Positions 31,404-40,895 are shown, counted from the stretch's first letter. The stretch is DNA of 43,718 nucleotides from Verrucomicrobiota bacterium (GCA_016190065.1 JACPRI010000023.1:1-43718); one strand, 5' to 3'. Program-made: numbers and translations. The notes: generated by a model from the letters alone, not told the origin.

Positions 31404-33869
31404 TCAGCGCTTCGCCGGAACCTGATTGAGCGTGTAGTAAAACGAGTCGTGCCAAAGCGGCTTGGCTTCAGCGTTCTGGATGTCCAGACACCGCACCCAG
31501 GTCACATAACCGATTTTCCAACCTTCCAGAATTAACCGCACCTTCAGGCGGTCTGCCGAAACCTCCGCCTTCTGGACAGAGATGGGCGTCGAGCTGTCTC
31601 TTTTTCCATCGTGATCGATTTCGGGCGAACCATACGTTTCGTCATACAGATAAGTGAATTGCCTCACGTCGTAATTCTCCGTGTTTCCGGCCGCCGCGGC
31701 ATCCACCGTTTGTGTGAATGTCAAATCGAGCCCGTCGCTGGCGGCGCGAACCTCCTTGATTTCAAATGGGACTTTGCCAGTGAATCGCACCCGTTCGAGC
31801 GAATACTCCCGCGGTGCCGTTGCCGCCCAGGCCGCGTTCTTCAGTCCGCCGACATAGAGTTTTCCATCCGGCCCCATCGACAACCGGTTCACCCCGGACA
31901 AGAATCCTCTCGCAAACGGCCAAACCGCGCCCTGCCATTCGCCGTTCACTTTCTCCAAAAAAACGCGCAGCACAACGGCGTTTTGGAAATCTCCCACTAA
32001 CATCTGGCCTTTGAACGGCCCGAAACGATCGTCCTCAATCGTGACCAATCCGCTCGTGGAAGGCGACCACCGGCGCGGAAACCAAACCGCAGGCGGAGCG
32101 AGCGACGACTTAGGGCGCTTATACTCCGATTCCGGCGCGGGAGTGCCGGACGGGAAACCATAAAACTGTCCGCGCCGAAGGTGATGAAGTTTGCACGCGC
32201 CGACCCAGTTGCCCTGGTTGTCTGCCATGAACACATCATCGTCCGGGCCGTGTAACCCGAAGCCGTTCGGAGCGCGCAGCCCGCTGCAAAATCCATCCAG
32301 CTTTGCTCCATCCGCAGTGATCTTGACGCACCAGCCGACAAACGGCACGTCCCAGCGCCCGTGCTGGCCACAGAAGAGCGCGTAAAAGTTATTCTGCTTG
32401 TCGATCAAGGGACCGAAAGCGAAAGCGTGATAATTTCCGCTGTAGCCCCAGTCGGCGTTCACGGTCTCGAACCGATCTGCTTCCCCATTGCCGTCGGTGT
32501 CTGTGATGCGTGTCAGCTCCGGTTTTTGCACAACGTAGAGGTTATTGTTGAGCACCTTCAGCCCCAGTGGCTCGTTGAGTCCGCGAGCGAAGCGGCGATA
32601 AGTCGCGGCCGCGACGGATCCCGGTGCGCGCTCGACCACGTAGATTTCCCCGGACCACGTGCTGACCGCCAACTCGTCTTTCGAGAGCCAATCCATCCCG
32701 GTCACCTGGAGATTAATCTCCTTCGGCAAAGCGAATGGTTCGATGCGATAGAATTCGTCGCCGCGCTCCGGAAATGCCGCAGCTTTGTCGCCAGGCCAGC
32801 TCTTTGGCCGTGGGATTGAGGCGGGCTCATTTTGGACAACCGGCACCGCCAGGCTCACTGGAGCCGGGTGTTCCGCCGTAAATTCACGCCCGAAGCTTCC
32901 GGCGCCGGCCGAATCCTGGAAAACCGCGCTGAGAAGTTCGACGACGACCGATTGCTCGTGCGCAGGAATCCTCAACAGCGCGCGCGCTTGTTGGCCTGAC
33001 ACGCTTCTTTTGCGGAGGACGCTTTCTCCCTTCTCTTCGGCATTGATCGATTCCGCGTAAGACACCGGGCCTTCGAGGATTTTCCAGGAGGCAGACGCCG
33101 AACTGCGGGCTATGGCGAGAAGCACGCCGTTTGTCCGCTGGAACACCACGGCGGTGTCAGCACGATCCAGTCTGGCGGTGGCGTTCATTTCGGCGTGCGC
33201 CAGAAACCACAAATCCGCGGAGGACGGCCCGATCTCGTAGCGCCGGACCATGCTGGAAGGCGATGCGTTTTCAAATTTCCGGAACTGTTCCTTAACCGCA
33301 ACTGACTTTCCGTCTTCGAGTCCCACCTGGTAAAGGAGCGTGACGACGCCTCCCTTGGTGTCAATCCCCGTGAACTTCGTGCTCGGTGAAATCGGTGGCG
33401 TGAGATTCGTCGCGGGAACTTTGGTGGTCCAGGGACAGGTTGGCGGGATTGTCCAGAGCGTCGTCCCTTCCGCGACGCAGAGAAATGGCGTCTTAGAGCC
33501 GGTGTACGGCGTGCCGAACAAGCTCAAGCTTGGCCCGGTCCAGGTCGTGTGGGTCCGCAACAACTCCGTGTCAAAAGCCACATGCAGGTTTGTTGCCAAA
33601 GGAATGGCGATGCTCCGAGTCGATTCAGCCATCGGCGCCAACCGAAATCCTTGTTCGGCCGGATCGCGTTTCGGAATGACTGTTTTCTTCGGTTTCTGTG
33701 CAGTTGTGGTTGCCTGCGCCACAGGAGGCGTTTTCTTAGCTGGAACCGAATCTTGTCCCAGTGTCTGCACGCCATCCGCGCACATGCCTGCCAGAATTCC
33801 TGCGAATACGACACTCCATGAGAGCGTCCTCGTGATCGGCGCCGGCGGGAAAGTTGAGACTTGCAGCAT
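31404..33869 (-). CDS. Large secreted beta-propeller (sorbosone/PQQ dehydrogenase-like) protein
   Basis: This 821-residue protein has a signal peptide (core WSVVFAGILAGMCADG) after the ATG at 33869. A first domain of about 250-300 residues is not recognised with certainty (possibly DUF6797-like, common in Verrucomicrobia). From about residue 400 a beta-propeller follows, with TGMDWLSKDELAVSTWSGEIYVV, RFARGLNEPLGLKVLNNNLYVVQKPELTRI, APNGFGLHGPDDDVFMADNQGNW and GVNRLSMGPDGKLYVGGL. The pattern is that of soluble glucose/sorbosone dehydrogenases that bind PQQ, often used in PVC bacteria as haem- or quinone-linked secreted dehydrogenases. No CxxCH haem motif is seen in this protein. It is divergent from the cytochrome-type protein at 34100, with about 230 bases between the two starts, so the two may be co-regulated. 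Confidence 0.78.
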   Translation of the reverse strand: MLQVSTFPPAPITRTLSWSVVFAGILAGMCADGVQTLGQDSVPAKKTPPVAQATTTAQKPKKTVIPKRDPAEQGFRLAPMAESTRSIAIPLATNLHVAFDTELLRTHTTWTGPSLSLFGTPYTGSKTPFLCVAEGTTLWTIPPTCPWTTKVPATNLTPPISPSTKFTGIDTKGGVVTLLYQVGLEDGKSVAVKEQFRKFENASPSSMVRRYEIGPSSADLWFLAHAEMNATARLDRADTAVVFQRTNGVLLAIARSSASASWKILEGPVSYAESINAEEKGESVLRKRSVSGQQARALLRIPAHEQSVVVELLSAVFQDSAGAGSFGREFTAEHPAPVSLAVPVVQNEPASIPRPKSWPGDKAAAFPERGDEFYRIEPFALPKEINLQVTGMDWLSKDELAVSTWSGEIYVVERAPGSVAAATYRRFARGLNEPLGLKVLNNNLYVVQKPELTRITDTDGNGEADRFETVNADWGYSGNYHAFAFGPLIDKQNNFYALFCGQHGRWDVPFVGWCVKITADGAKLDGFCSGLRAPNGFGLHGPDDDVFMADNQGNWVGACKLHHLRRGQFYGFPSGTPAPESEYKRPKSSLAPPAVWFPRRWSPSTSGLVTIEDDRFGPFKGQMLVGDFQNAVVLRVFLEKVNGEWQGAVWPFARGFLSGVNRLSMGPDGKLYVGGLKNAAWAATAPREYSLERVRFTGKVPFEIKEVRAASDGLDLTFTQTVDAAAAGNTENYDVRQFTYLYDETYGSPEIDHDGKRDSSTPISVQKAEVSADRLKVRLILEGWKIGYVTWVRCLDIQNAEAKPLWHDSFYYTLNQVPAKR

Positions 33870-34099
33870 CGCGCGTATGAAGCGCAATTCGTCGCTGGTC
33901 GCAAGCCAAATCCTTTCGCTGCTTGTCATGCGTACATACAAAGGCCACCTCCAGAAGAGCCGACACGAACTTCCCCACTCCGGTGCTTCCGACTCGCGAG
34001 GTCCGGCGACATTGAGCGTTTTTATTCTCACTGGCTGCAAGGTGGACGAAATCCTTCTCGCTGTGTAAAGTTCACCTCAGATTTGTTGTGACACCATCT
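33870..34099. promoter_or_regulatory. Divergent intergenic region between beta-propeller and cytochrome genes
   Basis: The spacer separates two divergent starts and should hold both promoters. No clear -35/-10 pair or operator could be picked. The two longer frames through it have no signal or domain content and are treated as non-coding. Confidence 0.4.
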
Positions 34100-37000
34100 A
34101 TGATTCACTCAAGGCTCCGAGCGGTCCAGATGATCTTCGCCGCGGCGTTGTGGCTTTGCCCGGAAGACTCGAGAGGAGCGGACGCGGCGGAACGTTCCGG
34201 TACGATCCGTTTCAACCGCGACGTCCGCCCGATCCTGTCGGACAATTGCTTTGCTTGCCACGGCCCCGATGCCAAGAAGCTGAAAGGCGGCCTCCGGCTC
34301 GATCTTCGTGACTTGGCAACCAAGCCCGCCAAATCTGGAGACATAGCCATCGTGCCCGGCAAGCCAGACGAGAGCGAACTGATCGCACGCATCTTTGCCA
34401 AGGACGAAGACGATTTGATGCCGCCGCCTGAATCCCACAAGACGCTCACCCAGGCACAAAAAGAATTGTTGCGGCGCTGGATTGCCGAGGGCGCCGAGTA
34501 TGAGGGGCATTGGGCTTATCTGCTTCCAGTGAAACCCGCCGTACCTGGAACCGGGAATGGGATCGATTTCCTGGTGCAGAAGCGCTTGCAAGAGCTCGGA
34601 CTTGAACCTTCGCCTGAAGCTGACCGCCGCACTCTCGCTCGCCGGCTTCACTTCGATTTGATCGGGCTTCCACCCAGACCCGAAGATGTCGAGGCCTTCG
34701 AGCGCGACCGCTCTGCCGATGCGTATTCCAGATTGGTTGAGAAACTTCTGACCTCGCCGCATTACGGAGAACGCATGGCCATTGGCTGGCTCGACGTGGT
34801 GCGCTTTGCCGACACGATCGGGTATCATTCGGATAATCCGCGCAATATCTGGCCGTATCGCGACTACGTGATCAAGGCTTTCAACGAGAACAAACCTTTC
34901 GACCAATTCACCCGCGAACAGCTCGCTGGCGACCTTTTGCCCGGCAGCAACCAGGAACGGAAGGTCGCTTCCGCATTCAATCGACTCCTCCTCAGCACCG
35001 AAGAAGGCGGCGCGCAGGCCAAGGATTATGAAACCCGGATGCTCACCGACCGCGTTCGCGCCGTCGGGACAGTTTGGCTGGGGCAGACCATCGGGTGCAG
35101 CCAGTGTCACGATCACAAATTCGATCCGATCACGTCGCGCGATTTTTACTCGATGGGCGCGTTTTTCGCGGACATCAAGGAACCGATCATCGGTCGGCGC
35201 GAAGACGGCATGCTCGTGCCGGATGGGCTGCAAGCGGCCGAGTTATCTCGTCTCGACGAGAATCTGGCGCGACTGCAAAGCGAATTCGAGGCGCCACAGC
35301 CGGCGTGGCAAGCGGCATGGGAGATTGCCGCGTTGGACGCCATCGGTTCTGAAACGAATTGGTCTGTCCTCGCTCCGGAAAAGGCCGTGTCCGCCGCGGG
35401 TTTGAAACTGACGATTGACAAAGACCACATTGTCAGCAGCGAGCGGGACCCACGCGACGGGAAGGACACTTACCGCGTTACCGTCAAAACAATCTTGAAA
35501 GGCGTCACCGGCTTCCGGCTTGAAGCGCTAAGGTCGGACAAGCTGTCTGGCCACGGGCCTGGTCGCGGCGCCGAGGGCAATTTCGTGCTGAATGAATTCG
35601 CCGTCGAGGACGCGATGACGAACACGATCACGCTTTCGGATGTCACTGCCACTTTCGAGGCCGACGGATTTCCCGCTCGCGCCGCGGTGGACACCACGAA
35701 CGAGGCAAAAGGAGGGTGGAGCATTCGCGGCTGCACAGGTGTAAACCAGGCGATTCACTTCAGCATAGCTCAACCCATCTCCGCAGACGGCGAGACGACC
35801 CTCACGTTCGTCCTGAAACAAATCAGCGGGGCAAATCAGGTTTTGGGACGATTCCGACTCTCCGCGACGACTGCGCCGGGCGGCTTGAAGGCCGGCAAAG
35901 CGGGTCTGCCGCCGCCGGAAATTGCCGAGATTCTGAAATTGGCCTCTGAAAATCGGACCGATGAGCAAAAGTCCAAGCTTGCCGCCTATTATCGGACTGG
36001 AGCACTTGAACTGGCCGGTTTGCGACTGCGGCTGGCGGAGGCGCGAAAGGCCAAAACGAGTTTCGAGGGAACCATCCCGCGCTGCCTGGTGTCCGTCTCG
36101 ATGGAGAAGCCGCGCACGGTTCGGATTCTTCCGCGAGGCAATTGGATGATCGAGACCGGAGAAATCGTGCAACCGGCATTGCCGGCCTACTTGACCGCTT
36201 CATTTAAGAAGCCGGATGGCCGCGGACTGAATCGCCTGGACCTCGCCGAGTGGTTGGTGTCGCGCGAAAATCCGCTCACAGCCCGGGTCTTTGTAAACCG
36301 GCTTTGGAAACAATTCTTTGGCATCGGGCTGTCCAAAGTCCTCGACGATTTCGGCGCGCAAGGTGAACCGCCCGTCAATCCCGCATTGCTCGATTGGCTC
36401 GCGGGCGAATTCATGGACAGCGGCTGGGACGTAAAACATATCGTCCGGCTCATGGTGGGTAGCCAGACTTACCGGCAGTTTTCGACGGCGTCCAGGGAGC
36501 TCCAGGCGCGCGATCCCTACAACCGCGAGCTGGCCCGGCAGAGCCGATGGCGGCTGGATGCCGAATTGGTGCGCGATAATGCGCTCGCTATCTCCGGCCT
36601 GCTCGTGCCGAGAGTTGGTGGCCCGAGCGCCAAGCCGTATCAACCCGATGGCTATTGGGAGAACCTCAACTTTCCCGTGCGGAGCTACGACGCCAGCCGA
36701 AGCGCGGATCAGTATCGCCGCGGGCTTTACACGTGGTGGCAGCGCAGCTTCGTGCATCCGAGCATGCTCGCTTTCGACGCGCCGACTCGCGAGGAATGCG
36801 CCGCGGAGCGCAATCGCTCGAACATTCCGCAGCAGGCTTTGGTATTGCTCAACGACCCAAGCTATGTCGAAGCGGCTCGCGCCTTCGCCGTCCGCATTTT
36901 GAGCGAGTGCCAGGGCGACACCAAAGCGCGGATCGCCTGGGCTTGGCGCCAGGCGCTCGCGCGTCCCCCTCGCGCCGACGAATTGGAGCTGATCCAGACC

Positions 37001-37171
37001 CTCTTTGGCAAACATCTGACGAAATACCGAAAGGACGCAAACGATGCCGCAGATTTTCTGAAGGTGGGGATCGCTCCGGCGCCGTCGGGCCTTGATCCAT
37101 CCGAGTTGGCCGCGTGGACAAGCGTCGCGCGAGTTCTGCTGAATCTGCACGAGACAATCACGCGAGGTTAA
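34100..37171 (+). CDS. PSCyt1-DUF1549-DUF1553 secreted cytochrome-like protein (full-length)
   Basis: The protein has 1023 residues and a signal peptide (core MIFAAALWLC). PSCyt1 includes DVRPILSDNCFACHGPDAKKLKGGLRLD with CFACH at residues 50-54 and the distal MPPPES block. PSCyt2 (DUF1549) has RRLHFDLIGLPPR, SPHYGERMAIGWLDVVRFADT and CSQCH at residues 333-337. A lectin-like insert (about 430-640) precedes the DUF1553 domain (FVNRLWKQFFGIGLSKVLDDFG). It has two CxxCH motifs, so up to two covalent haems are possible; the role is unknown. It differs from the 740-residue paralogue at 7750 by the extra N-terminal cytochrome domain and the insert. An alternative GTG start at 34088 adds four residues. 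A toxin remnant and its antitoxin follow, then a DUF1501 gene. Confidence 0.92.
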   Translation: MIHSRLRAVQMIFAAALWLCPEDSRGADAAERSGTIRFNRDVRPILSDNCFACHGPDAKKLKGGLRLDLRDLATKPAKSGDIAIVPGKPDESELIARIFAKDEDDLMPPPESHKTLTQAQKELLRRWIAEGAEYEGHWAYLLPVKPAVPGTGNGIDFLVQKRLQELGLEPSPEADRRTLARRLHFDLIGLPPRPEDVEAFERDRSADAYSRLVEKLLTSPHYGERMAIGWLDVVRFADTIGYHSDNPRNIWPYRDYVIKAFNENKPFDQFTREQLAGDLLPGSNQERKVASAFNRLLLSTEEGGAQAKDYETRMLTDRVRAVGTVWLGQTIGCSQCHDHKFDPITSRDFYSMGAFFADIKEPIIGRREDGMLVPDGLQAAELSRLDENLARLQSEFEAPQPAWQAAWEIAALDAIGSETNWSVLAPEKAVSAAGLKLTIDKDHIVSSERDPRDGKDTYRVTVKTILKGVTGFRLEALRSDKLSGHGPGRGAEGNFVLNEFAVEDAMTNTITLSDVTATFEADGFPARAAVDTTNEAKGGWSIRGCTGVNQAIHFSIAQPISADGETTLTFVLKQISGANQVLGRFRLSATTAPGGLKAGKAGLPPPEIAEILKLASENRTDEQKSKLAAYYRTGALELAGLRLRLAEARKAKTSFEGTIPRCLVSVSMEKPRTVRILPRGNWMIETGEIVQPALPAYLTASFKKPDGRGLNRLDLAEWLVSRENPLTARVFVNRLWKQFFGIGLSKVLDDFGAQGEPPVNPALLDWLAGEFMDSGWDVKHIVRLMVGSQTYRQFSTASRELQARDPYNRELARQSRWRLDAELVRDNALAISGLLVPRVGGPSAKPYQPDGYWENLNFPVRSYDASRSADQYRRGLYTWWQRSFVHPSMLAFDAPTREECAAERNRSNIPQQALVLLNDPSYVEAARAFAVRILSECQGDTKARIAWAWRQALARPPRADELELIQTLFGKHLTKYRKDANDAADFLKVGIAPAPSGLDPSELAAWTSVARVLLNLHETITRG

Positions 37172-37237
37172 CCGAGACGTATCCTCCGATCCGCTTTTGC
37201 GAGAGTTCAGAACTCGAATGGCTCTACTGTAGCAACG

Positions 37238-37348
37238 ATGCGGGTTTTTTATGATGTGGACGAAACCGGCAAAAAAGTGCAAGTAAGAGCGGTCGGCCAC
37301 AAAGAAGGCAACATACTCATTCTGCGCGGAAGACGATTTGTGCTATGA
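37238..37348 (+). pseudogene. C-terminal fragment of a RelE/ParE-type toxin
   Basis: The 36-codon frame MRVFYDVDETGKKVQVRAVGHKEG..., ending RGRRFVL, matches the C-terminal half of small RelE-type toxins (pattern RVFYDVDE...VLAVGHKKGN). The N-terminal half is missing: the frame upstream stays open into the previous gene but reads unrelated residues. Its TGA stop overlaps the ATG of the next gene (ATGA at 37345-37348), so it keeps the tight coupling of a toxin-antitoxin operon although probably inactive. It is too short for usual gene callers. It could instead be a genuine short protein. Confidence 0.75.
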
Positions 37349-37599
37349 AGACGATTCAATTGACTCCTCGGCAAATTGGACTGCGCCGGATTCTGGATCA
37401 GGCCAAGCATGAGAACGTCTTGGTCCGTTCGCCCGACGGGCGTGAGTTCATCGTCGCCGAGCTGGACGACTTCGATCGCGAGATTCAACTGGCTCGGCAA
37501 AACGCCGAACTCATGGCCTTTCTGGACGCCCGCGGTCGCAAGAGGGCCAGCATCGGCATCGCAGAATTGCGGAAAGAGCTTGGGCTGAAGAAACGCTGA
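37345..37599 (+). CDS. Antitoxin-like protein (partner of the truncated toxin)
   Basis: The protein has 84 residues. The middle reads NVLVRSPDGREFIVAELDDFDREIQL and resembles the strand-turn-strand of Phd/YefM or related antitoxins. The C-terminal part (IGIAELRKELGL) is helical and likely contacts the toxin. The ATG overlaps the stop of the toxin remnant. Loss of the N-terminal toxin half suggests the antitoxin is a surviving partner whose target is gone. It lies between the PSCyt1-type gene and a DUF1501 gene, in the same orientation. Confidence 0.65.
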   Translation: MKTIQLTPRQIGLRRILDQAKHENVLVRSPDGREFIVAELDDFDREIQLARQNAELMAFLDARGRKRASIGIAELRKELGLKKR

Positions 37600-37724
37600 C
37601 CCAAGCTTCATGACGTGCAGGCACAATGAAACTCATCGACCGGATCCTAATTCGGTTGTTCGGTTGAATTTCCTTCGCTTGCGGCAAGTGAAATTCATTT
37701 GGTAGCGTTGTATCAGGCCTGATT

Positions 37725-39191
37725 ATGAATTTGCCCGCTGACTTCCGCCAATTCCTCCGCCAGCGCCAAACCCGCCGCGCCTTCCTGGGCCGCTCGTCCC
37801 AAGGGCTCGGTGCACTTGCTCTGGCGTCGCTGATCAATCCAACCATCCTGAAGCTCGCCGCCGCCACGGGCGCGGCCAAGAAAGACAAATGGGCCGGCGT
37901 CATCAATCCTTGTCATTTTCCGTCCAAGACCAAGCGCGTCATCTGGATGACCATGGCGGGCGGAGCGTCGCATTTGGAGACTTTCGATTACAAGCCGAAG
38001 CTCGCGGAGATGCACGGGAAACCGATGCCGGAGTCGTTCACGAAAGGAAGGCAAATCGCGCAACTCCAGGGCGCCAAGCTCGTTTGCTTTGGGCCGCAAC
38101 ACAAATTCAAAAAGTTCGGCGCGAGCGGCGCGGAAATTTGCGATCTGTTCGAGCACATCGGCTCCGTCTCGGATGAGATCTGTTTTGTCCGTTCCATGAC
38201 GACCGACGCGATCAATCACGACCCGGCGCACATGTTCATGAACACCGGCTCGCAGATCACGGGCCGGCCGAGCATGGGATCGTGGGTGGTGTATGGACTG
38301 GGCTCCGACGCGGAGGATTTGCCAGGGTTCGTGGTGCTCACCTCGCTGGGCAAAGGCGGCCAGAACCAGCCCATCGCGGCTCGGCAGTGGGCGTCCGGCT
38401 TTTTGCCGAGCCGATTCCAGGGCGTGCATCTACGGAGCAAGGGCGATCCGGTGCTTTATCTCAGCACGCCGCCCGGCGTGAGCCGCGACCAACAGCGAGA
38501 CGTGGTGCAAACCGTCAATGCGATTAATGCCAAATACGACGCGATCGTGGACGACCCGGAGATTGCCACTCGCATTGCCCAGTATGAAATGGCGTTTCAA
38601 ATGCAGGCCAGCGTGCCGGAGTTGATGAACATCAGCCAGGAACCGCAGCACATCCTCGATCTCTACGGCTGCAAACCGGGGGACGGTTCCTTCGCTTCCA
38701 ATTGCCTCCTGGCGCGGCGGCTCGCGGAGCGAGGCGTGCGCTTCACCCAGCTTTACCACAAAGACTGGGACCACCACGGCGGCGTGAAAGAGGGCGTTCG
38801 GCTCAAGGCCTTGGAAGTCGATCGCGCATGCATGGCCCTGATTACTGATCTCAAACACCGGGGAATGCTAAACGACACGCTTGTCGTGTGGGCGGGCGAA
38901 TTCGGGCGCACGCCGATGAGCCAGGGCGGTGATGGCCGCGATCATCACAACGCCGGCTTCAGCATTTGGTTGAGCGGCGGCGGCATCCGGGGCGGCATTG
39001 GTTACGGCGCCACGGATGAACTCGGCTACGACGCGGTGGAGAATCCAGTCAACGTCCACGACCTGCACGCGACGATGCTGCGCTTGCTGGGCATCGATCA
39101 CATGAAGCTCACGGTCAAGTTTCAGGGCCTGGACGCTCGTCTCTCCGGCACCGGCGACGATGGCCGCGTGATCGACGGGATTCTCGCTTGA
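37725..39191 (+). CDS. Tat-exported DUF1501 protein, copy 2
   Basis: This 488-residue protein has a Tat motif (TRRAFLGRSSQGLGALALAS, about residues 16-35). DUF1501 landmarks are VIWMTMAGGASHLETFDYKP, MNTGSQITGRPSMGSWVVYGLG, GVRFTQLYHKDWDHHGG and VVWAGEFGRTPMSQGGDGRDHHNAGFS. It is the paralogue of the gene at 10606, with collinear domains. It lies after the PSCyt1-type cytochrome, interrupted by the toxin-antitoxin remnant, which matches the order of the first pair (cytochrome, TA-like, DUF1501). A sulfatase follows in the same orientation, so the run may act on sulfated polymers outside the cytoplasm. Confidence 0.93.
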   Translation: MNLPADFRQFLRQRQTRRAFLGRSSQGLGALALASLINPTILKLAAATGAAKKDKWAGVINPCHFPSKTKRVIWMTMAGGASHLETFDYKPKLAEMHGKPMPESFTKGRQIAQLQGAKLVCFGPQHKFKKFGASGAEICDLFEHIGSVSDEICFVRSMTTDAINHDPAHMFMNTGSQITGRPSMGSWVVYGLGSDAEDLPGFVVLTSLGKGGQNQPIAARQWASGFLPSRFQGVHLRSKGDPVLYLSTPPGVSRDQQRDVVQTVNAINAKYDAIVDDPEIATRIAQYEMAFQMQASVPELMNISQEPQHILDLYGCKPGDGSFASNCLLARRLAERGVRFTQLYHKDWDHHGGVKEGVRLKALEVDRACMALITDLKHRGMLNDTLVVWAGEFGRTPMSQGGDGRDHHNAGFSIWLSGGGIRGGIGYGATDELGYDAVENPVNVHDLHATMLRLLGIDHMKLTVKFQGLDARLSGTGDDGRVIDGILA

Positions 39192-39247
39192 GGTGAGTGT
39201 GTCGTTAACGGAGAACTCATACCAATCTGCAATGCCCGCGATGGATC

Positions 39248-39353
39248 CTCCCTCTCCCAGCGGGAGAGGGCCGGGGTGAGGAAGAGTCGCAGGCATCTCT
39301 ATTCGCACCCGACTCACTCGACGTTTTCACCCTCACCTTCGAGGGAGAGGGAA
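39248..39353. repeat. Paired-hairpin dispersed repeat, copy 2
   Basis: The left part CCCTCTCCC-AGC-GGGAGAGGG/CCGGGGTGAGG pairs with TTTTCACCCTCACC/TTCGAGGGAGAGGG on the right. It is built from the same units as the element at 7517-7631. The last purine-rich block (GAGGGAGAGGGAAT) ends just before the ATG of the sulfatase and can serve as its Shine-Dalgarno. Confidence 0.85.
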
Positions 39354-39354
39354 T

Positions 39355-40785
39355 ATGAACAGCCCGCACAAAGCTCGCATGACGCTGCCAAAACTTGTCC
39401 TGCCTTTGCTCTTGCTGACCATCACGCTGAGCGCAGCCGAGCCGCGTCCACCCAACTTCATTTTCATTCTGATCGATGACATGGGTTGGACGGACTTGGG
39501 TTGTTTCGGAAGCACGTTTTACAAAACACCGAACATCGACAAACTGGCCGCGTCGGGCATGAAATTCACCAACGCCTACGCCGCCTGCCCCGTGTGCTCG
39601 CCCACGCGCGCCAGCATCATGACCGGCAAATATCCGGCGCGCTTGCATTTGACCGACTGGCTCCCAGGCCGGCGCGATATGTCTTCGCAAAAACTCTTGC
39701 GCCCGCAAATTCGCCAGGCGCTGCCTCTGGAGGAAGTGGCCCTGGCGGAGGCTCTGAAATCCAAAGGCTACGTCACCGCGCACGTCGGCAAGTGGCATCT
39801 CGGCGGAAAGGGCTTTGAGCCGCAGAAGCAAGGATTCGATCTCAACGTCGCTGGCGATCATACCGGGACGCCGCTGAGTTACTTTCACCCCTTCCAACGC
39901 GACGGCCGCTTCATGCCGGGACTGGAACGCGGCGAGGCAGGCGAATACCTGACCGACCGCCTGACAACGGAAGCAGAAAAGTTCATCGAACAAAATAGAG
40001 ACAAGCCGTTCTTTCTTTATCTCGCGCATTACGCGGTTCACATCCCGCTTCGAGCGAAGCAGGAACTCGTGGCCAAGTTTCAGCAAAGCCAGCCGAGCCC
40101 ATCTCACACGAACGCCATCTACGCGGCTATGATCGCGAGCGTGGATGAAAGCGTCGGCCGTTTAGTGCGGAAACTGGAGGAACTGAAACTCACGGACAAC
40201 ACCGTGATTATTTTCACGACCGACAACGGCGGTTTGTCTGTCAAAGAAGGTCCAAACACACCGGCGACTTCCAACGCTCCGCTTCGCGCAGGCAAAGGGT
40301 ATCTTTACGAAGGCGGCATCCGCGTGCCGTTGATCGTTCGCTGGCCAGGGGCCACCCACGCGGGAGGCGTTTGCCGCACGCCGGTCAGCAGCGTGGATTA
40401 TTATCCCACGATCCTTGAGATCGCGCGGGTGGAACCTGCCCAAGGACAAATCCTCGATGGCGCGAGTCTGGTTCCGTTGCTCAAACAGTCTGGTGAGATC
40501 AAGCGCGGTGCGCTCTTCTGGCATTACCCGCATTACAGCAATCAAGGCGGCAAGCCGGGCGGCGCGATTCGCGAGGGCGACTTTAAGCTGGTCGAGTTTT
40601 ACGAAGACGGCCGGCGTGAACTCTACAATCTGGTTGCAGATATTGGAGAACAGAGCGATCTGGCCAGGCAGTCGCCGGAAAAGGCTGCCGCATTGCACAA
40701 AAAACTTTCCGACTGGCGCAGGCAGGTGAATGCGCAAATGATGACATCGAACCCGGACTACAAGCCTGCCGCCGCCCCTCCTTGA
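39355..40785 (+). CDS. Secreted type I sulfatase (formylglycine-dependent)
   Basis: The protein has 476 residues with a signal peptide (core LVLPLLLLTITLSAAE). The sulfatase signature CSPTRASIMTGK starts at Cys81, the residue converted to formylglycine by FGE in this family. Asp41 and Asp42 in the N-terminal ILIDDMGW supply metal ligands, and HVGKWHLGG and TTDNGGLS follow. The C-terminus ends without an anchor. It hydrolyses sulfate esters, probably from polysaccharides. The start at 39355 uses the purine-rich end of a palindromic repeat as a ribosome binding site. An internal ATG at 39379 has no Shine-Dalgarno but gives a shorter signal. A sulfatase-modifying FGE gene is not in this window. 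Confidence 0.93.
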   Translation: MNSPHKARMTLPKLVLPLLLLTITLSAAEPRPPNFIFILIDDMGWTDLGCFGSTFYKTPNIDKLAASGMKFTNAYAACPVCSPTRASIMTGKYPARLHLTDWLPGRRDMSSQKLLRPQIRQALPLEEVALAEALKSKGYVTAHVGKWHLGGKGFEPQKQGFDLNVAGDHTGTPLSYFHPFQRDGRFMPGLERGEAGEYLTDRLTTEAEKFIEQNRDKPFFLYLAHYAVHIPLRAKQELVAKFQQSQPSPSHTNAIYAAMIASVDESVGRLVRKLEELKLTDNTVIIFTTDNGGLSVKEGPNTPATSNAPLRAGKGYLYEGGIRVPLIVRWPGATHAGGVCRTPVSSVDYYPTILEIARVEPAQGQILDGASLVPLLKQSGEIKRGALFWHYPHYSNQGGKPGGAIREGDFKLVEFYEDGRRELYNLVADIGEQSDLARQSPEKAAALHKKLSDWRRQVNAQMMTSNPDYKPAAAPP

Positions 40786-40878
40786 TGGGAGCTATCAACC
40801 TGAAAAGCGGAGACGGGGAGCTTCAACTTTGGTTACGACCGTCTTGTTGCGCCAATTCACTTCCATCGGATGCACTCG

Positions 40879-40895
40879 GCGGCGGTTCGTCTCCA
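40879..40895. repeat. 17-base match to a candidate recombination site arm
   Basis: The sequence GCGGCGGTTCGTCTCCA is identical to part of the site at 42197-42321 (42295-42311). The opposite arm is missing, so it may be a half site left from a former cassette boundary. It lies between the sulfatase gene and the zinc-ribbon gene, at the junction between the two gene landscapes. Confidence 0.5.
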
